A stretch of 64,000 nt of DNA from Vermiculatibacterium agrestimuris. Its GTDB lineage: Bacteria; Bacillota; Clostridia; Oscillospirales; Oscillospiraceae. Under the pieces are notes generated by a model. That model had not been told where the DNA came from, made no database searches, and saw only the letters and a program-made list of their open reading frames with translations. Below, in pieces: positions 61,055 to 64,000 of this stretch (its first letter is position 1; the number at the start of each line of letters is the position of its first letter). Where the stretch lies: positions 1-64,000 of the forward strand of contig NZ_CALPCU010000001.1 in assembly GCF_943193085.1 (NCBI RefSeq), given 5' to 3'. A program made the translations under genes and the position numbers.

Positions 61055-62234
61055 TGTTGAAGCTGGCCTTCAGGCGGTCGAACTCCGCGCTGGTGCGGGC
61101 GTAATGGTGGCGGCCGTCGTCGCCCAGGACGTAATAGTAGTCGTCGGTGTCGTCCGGATTAAGGGCGGAATTGAGCGCCACCATGCCGGGACTGGAGATG
61201 GGGCCGGGGGGCAGCCCCTTATTGAGATAGGTGTTATAGGGGCTGTCTACGCTCTGATAGTCGGCTTGAGTCACGGCCCTGCCGGTGACATAGGCAATGG
61301 CGGCGTCGATTTGGAGCAGGCCCACGGTCTCGTACTCCGGGTGATCCAGCCGGTTGTATATAACAGAGGCGATATGGGCCTGGTCAGTGCCGTCGGTCTC
61401 CTTTTCGATGAGGGAGGCGATGGTGACGATGTCGTGGATGGAGTAGCCCATCTCGGCACACTGGGAACGCAGCTCGTCCGTGAATTGCAGGTCGAAGCGG
61501 AGGATCATCTTGTTCAGCACCTGTACCGCCTCGTCCTCACCGCCGCCCATGTAGAACTCATAGGTGTCGGGGAAGAGATAGCCCTCCAGCCGGTGGTAAT
61601 CACCCAAGGGGAGAACGCCCTTGAGGAAGGAATATTTGAAATCATACTCGGCCGCCACCTTCTGCAAGGTGGAGACATTGGCCACACCCTCCTGGGCCAG
61701 CAGGGAGAAGATCTGATCCAGGGTATAGCCCTCAGGGATGGTGACGCTCACCGTTTTCCGGCTTCCCGAGCGGGCGGACATGGAGTTGATCAGCGCATTA
61801 TAGTCCATGTCGGTGTTGAGATTATAGGTGCCGGGAGCCAGTTTGCTGCTGGCATGGGAGAAGGCGGCAAAGAGCTTGAAGAGGGCCTTATACTCAATCA
61901 GGCCGTTTTCCTTGAGCTGGTCGGCCACATAGTCCATGTTCGCCTGACTCACCGTCCGGGTCACGGTCTGGGTCACGCCGTCTCGGGTGACCTCCACCTC
62001 CTCGTCGTGATAGGTGAAAATATCGTCGGTGAGGGTGAGGTCAGCAGAATGGGACTCCTTGTTGAGAGCAAGTACATCTCCGGCCCAGATCCAACCCAAT
62101 CCCGCCAAAACGGCGGAGACTGCCACGACCAGAAGGATGTATAGGATGGGATTCATATGCTTTTTTCGCCGACGGCGCTTGCGCTGACCTTGGGGAGCGT
62201 TTCTGGGAGGGGTTCGCTGAGATTCCTGTGCCAT
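61047..62234 (-). CDS. mltG: Endolytic transglycosylase MltG
   Basis: A 395-aa type II membrane protein: basic cytoplasmic start (QRKRRRRKKH), one helix (about 30-50), then the YceG domain. The catalytic Glu is in IASLIEKETDG; YNTYLNKGLPPGPISSPG is the hallmark end. It cuts nascent peptidoglycan. ATG 62234 is about 9 nt from AGGAGTG. The mltG-U32 order is common in Firmicutes. Confidence 0.95.
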   Translation of the reverse strand: MAQESQRTPPRNAPQGQRKRRRRKKHMNPILYILLVVAVSAVLAGLGWIWAGDVLALNKESHSADLTLTDDIFTYHDEEVEVTRDGVTQTVTRTVSQANMDYVADQLKENGLIEYKALFKLFAAFSHASSKLAPGTYNLNTDMDYNALINSMSARSGSRKTVSVTIPEGYTLDQIFSLLAQEGVANVSTLQKVAAEYDFKYSFLKGVLPLGDYHRLEGYLFPDTYEFYMGGGEDEAVQVLNKMILRFDLQFTDELRSQCAEMGYSIHDIVTIASLIEKETDGTDQAHIASVIYNRLDHPEYETVGLLQIDAAIAYVTGRAVTQADYQSVDSPYNTYLNKGLPPGPISSPGMVALNSALNPDDTDDYYYVLGDDGRHHYARTSAEFDRLKASFNNG

Positions 62235-62275
62235 ATAGGGCTCACTCCTGTCATTTTCGCGTCCCCATCCTGGAA

Positions 62276-62302
62276 CCACATTTGTGGGGGACGCATAGGA
62301 TA
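62276..62302 (+). promoter_or_regulatory. Candidate sigma-K/sigma-E-type promoter of the Cys-rich gene
   Basis: CATAGGATA (62294-62302) fits the sigma-K -10 pattern CATANNNTA and an AC lies 17 nt upstream. Such short patterns occur by chance; it is listed because the gene looks like a spore-coat gene. Confidence 0.35.
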
Positions 62303-62363
62303 TTTCGGATGGCGGCGAGGGAGACCTCCCGAGCCGTCAAATAATCAACGAGGTGAAGTTTCT

Positions 62364-62513
62364 ATGTGCTGTGGTAACAACGGTTGGGGCGGCGGATGCT
62401 GCTGGATCATCCTCATTATCATCATCCTGTGCTGCTGCTGTGGCGGCTGGGGCGGTAACGGCTGTGGCTGCGGCAACGGCTGTGGCTGTGGGTGCAACGA
62501 CGGCTGCTGCTGA
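62364..62513 (+). CDS. Tiny Cys/Gly-rich protein with hydrophobic core
   Basis: A 49-residue protein: CCGNNGWGGGCC, a short hydrophobic run WIILIIIIL, then CCCC and repeated GCGCG units to the end. About a third of residues are Cys and another third Gly. The Gly-rich plus hydrophobic plan recalls YjcZ-type sporulation peptides, while the Cys clusters suggest metal binding or disulfide cross-linking in a spore coat. ATG 62364 follows GAGGTGA. A terminator follows 18 bp after the stop. Confidence 0.75.
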   Translation: MCCGNNGWGGGCCWIILIIIILCCCCGGWGGNGCGCGNGCGCGCNDGCC

Positions 62514-62530
62514 GCGAGTACACAGGGAAG

Positions 62531-62561
62531 AGCGGGGTGAAAGCCCCGCTTTTCTCTTTTT
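62531..62561 (+). terminator. Terminator of the Cys-rich gene
   Basis: AGCGGGG / CCCCGCT with a 6-nt loop, followed by TTTCTCTTTTTC; convergent with the cyclo-ligase gene. Confidence 0.85.
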
Positions 62562-63130
62562 CAAGAGAAGGACAGGCGCTCCCGCTCCGTGAGGATCAGA
62601 TCAAGCTGCCGGTCATGGGCTGCGGCAGGAATACTATCCAGCAGGAGGGATCCCCGACATAGAGCCACGGTGTAGGGCGTGTGCCGGGTCAGATACCGGT
62701 CATAGTATCCCCCACCATGCCCCAACCGAAACCCCCGGCGGTCACAGCACAGGGCGGGGACGAGGAGGAGAGAACCGGCCCCGGGAACCAGCGGGGGACA
62801 GGTCTCATCAGGCTCCGGGATGTCATAAGAGCCCTTTTGAAGTGCCTGGGGGCCCATATATTGGCGAAACTCCATCACGCCCTGCGGGCGGCAGCATGGC
62901 AAGGCAATGACCTTGCCGCGCTGGAGCAGAGGTTCTATGAGCTGCGCAGTGTCCGGCTCCATCCCCGCACCGTAGTATAGAAACAGCGTGTGGGCCTGCT
63001 CGACCTGAGGCAGAGCAAGGAACCGGGCAAAGAGGAGTTGGTCGCTGCGGGATCTGTCACCATCTGACAGGTAAAAATGCTTTACGCTTTGCCGCAGGAC
63101 GGCTTTTTCAGTGGCGATAGTGGGTTCCAT
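62561..63130 (-). CDS. 5-formyltetrahydrofolate cyclo-ligase
   Basis: A 189-aa enzyme that turns 5-formyl-THF into 5,10-methenyl-THF with ATP. The C-terminal GHGGGYYDRYL is diagnostic and LLLVPALCCDRRGFRLG precedes it. Full length. Its first 23 bp overlap the end of the DJ-1 gene, so the two are coupled. Confidence 0.94.
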   Translation of the reverse strand: MEPTIATEKAVLRQSVKHFYLSDGDRSRSDQLLFARFLALPQVEQAHTLFLYYGAGMEPDTAQLIEPLLQRGKVIALPCCRPQGVMEFRQYMGPQALQKGSYDIPEPDETCPPLVPGAGSLLLVPALCCDRRGFRLGHGGGYYDRYLTRHTPYTVALCRGSLLLDSIPAAAHDRQLDLILTERERLSFS

Positions 63131-63656
63131 CCTGCACCTGCCGGGCAGCGGCCTCTCCCTTGAGAAGCTCCACCAGCTTTAAGCCAAAATCAAAGGCGGC
63201 GCCAGGGCCCTGCCCGGTGACCAGCTTGCCGTCCACGACTGCTTTTTCACCGGTGCAGGGGATAGCCCCGGTCAACTGATCCTCCATACCGGGATAGCAA
63301 ACTGCTCTGCGGCCCTTGAGAAAGCCCAGGGCGCCAAGAATGGTGGGGGCGGCGCAGATGGCGGCCAGATAGGCGTTCTTTTCCTCGTAGACCTGTTTGA
63401 TAAGCTCCATGGCCCTGGGTGAGCGCAGGATGGACGTCACGCCCCCCATACCGCCGGGAAGCACAAGGGCCTGCAGGCTAGACAGCTCCGCTTTGTCCAC
63501 CGTCAGATCGGCTTTCACAGTGATATTGTGAGCACCGGTGACATCAGAGCCGGAAAGGCCCACCAGGGAGACCTCCACCCCCGCTCGGCGGAGCAGGTCG
63601 GCGGGGACGATGGCCTCGGCCTCCTCGAAGCCGGTACCAAGAAGAATATAGACCAT
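63108..63656 (-). CDS. DJ-1/PfpI family protein (ThiJ-like)
   Basis: A 182-aa class I glutamine amidotransferase-like protein. MVYILLGTGFEEAEAIVPADLLRRAG holds the conserved Glu; the nucleophile elbow Cys is in AAICAAPTILG. May be a deglycase/chaperone; the reaction is unsettled for the family. ATG 63656 is 9 nt from AGGAGG. Confidence 0.93.
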   Translation of the reverse strand: MVYILLGTGFEEAEAIVPADLLRRAGVEVSLVGLSGSDVTGAHNITVKADLTVDKAELSSLQALVLPGGMGGVTSILRSPRAMELIKQVYEEKNAYLAAICAAPTILGALGFLKGRRAVCYPGMEDQLTGAIPCTGEKAVVDGKLVTGQGPGAAFDFGLKLVELLKGEAAARQVQDGTHYRH

Positions 63657-63672
63657 AAATGTGAGCCTCCTA

Positions 63673-64000
63673 TTAAGAAAGAGTGGAAATATCATTAGAA
63701 ATGACAGACCAGATCTCGCTGTGGATGTCCTCCATGCTCCGCACCTGGCCGTGGCCGTCCACACAAGGGATCCGGCGCCATCCATAGTGCTCCGCGGCCC
63801 GGAGGGCGGTCTGGTGACAGAGGGCCAGATAGGCCTCGTCCACCTCGTGGATATCGCCCTTGGTGTGCGTTTCACTTTCCCGGGAACGTAAAAGCCGCAC
63901 CGATTGCTCCGTGGGCATATCCAAATAGATCACTGTGTCAGGGGCGGGAAGTCCCAGCTTGCGGTACTCCAAATCGAAAAGCCAGTCAAAGAAGGCGGGC
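63673..64000 (-). CDS. tmk: dTMP kinase, C-terminal part (runs off the window)
   Basis: The last 108 codons of a thymidylate kinase: FDWLFDLEYRKLGLPAPDTV and YLDMPTEQSVRLLRSR (lid-proximal base-binding region), then a C-terminal helix pair. The N-terminus with the P-loop lies beyond position 64000. Phosphorylates dTMP to dTDP. 16 bp separate its stop from the DJ-1 start. Confidence 0.88.
   Translation of the reverse strand, partial: PAFFDWLFDLEYRKLGLPAPDTVIYLDMPTEQSVRLLRSRESETHTKGDIHEVDEAYLALCHQTALRAAEHYGWRRIPCVDGHGQVRSMEDIHSEIWSVISNDISTLS

Overview
The window is a typical chromosomal stretch of a high-GC, spore-forming Clostridia bacterium, most likely a gut Oscillospiraceae of the Flavonifractor / Lawsonibacter / Intestinimonas kind. 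This is inferred from Gram-positive gene content (IreB, RNase M5, folate-type ECF transporter, T-boxes), sporulation genes (spoVAD, spoVAE, spoIIR, a SleB-like hydrolase) and GC-rich coding. No rRNA, tRNA or CRISPR array was seen. About 65 genes are supported, most of them ordinary housekeeping genes.

Layout: 1-4.9 kb, minus-strand pheS / Imm51-like gene / pheT / ireB behind a T-box, sharing a divergent promoter with nnrD. 4.9-9.3 kb, nnrD, lipoprotein, alr, solo mazF, secreted protein, flavin-fold protein. 9.3-16.7 kb, PAQR protein, ferritin-like protein, spoVAE/spoVAD, GNAT, zinc ribbon protein, acyl-ACP thioesterase, guaB, SleB-like hydrolase. 16.7-22.8 kb, a GntR regulator divergent from a diaminopropionate / N-acyl amino acid catabolic operon. 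22.9-24.7 kb, an unusual inserted element (below). 24.7-31.2 kb, a BMP-type nucleoside ABC importer operon. 31.4-33.3 kb, aldolase / cupin / SDR operon. 33.4-38.2 kb, gatBAC and archaeal-type aspS behind a T-box. 38.3-43.5 kb, uracil-DNA glycosylase, Lrp regulator, aminotransferase, ThrH, DUF1015, ispE. 43.5-48.6 kb, spoIIR, rubredoxin, a frameshifted MATE gene, P1 peptidase, a second MATE. 48.7-53.1 kb, holA, DUF4914, rnmV and a THF-riboswitch-controlled folate ECF transporter. 53.2-64 kb, membrane glycosyltransferase-like protein, HIT, DUF4250, alaS with T-box, acyltransferase 3, U32 peptidase, mltG, a tiny Cys/Gly-rich protein, 5-formyl-THF cyclo-ligase, DJ-1 protein, partial dTMP kinase.

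The standout is a roughly 1.79 kb insertion between two perfect 75-bp direct repeats (22875-22949 and 24661-24735). The repeat is the 3' end plus stop codon of the secreted-protein gene at 24668-26107, so the insertion leaves that gene intact and strands a second copy of its tail next to the old terminator. The insert has no recognisable recombinase. It carries a highly structured leader, a 107-aa HNH endonuclease, a 508-nt tract with only three adenines on the plus strand, a small ribbon-helix-helix-like protein and a perfect 13-bp terminal hairpin. I know of no described element with this layout; novelty is an inference that database searches must test.

Control is unusually legible: three T-boxes (pheS, aspS-gat, alaS), a THF riboswitch acting by hiding the Shine-Dalgarno, about a dozen sigma-A-like promoters (mostly 17-nt spacers) and many strong intrinsic terminators.
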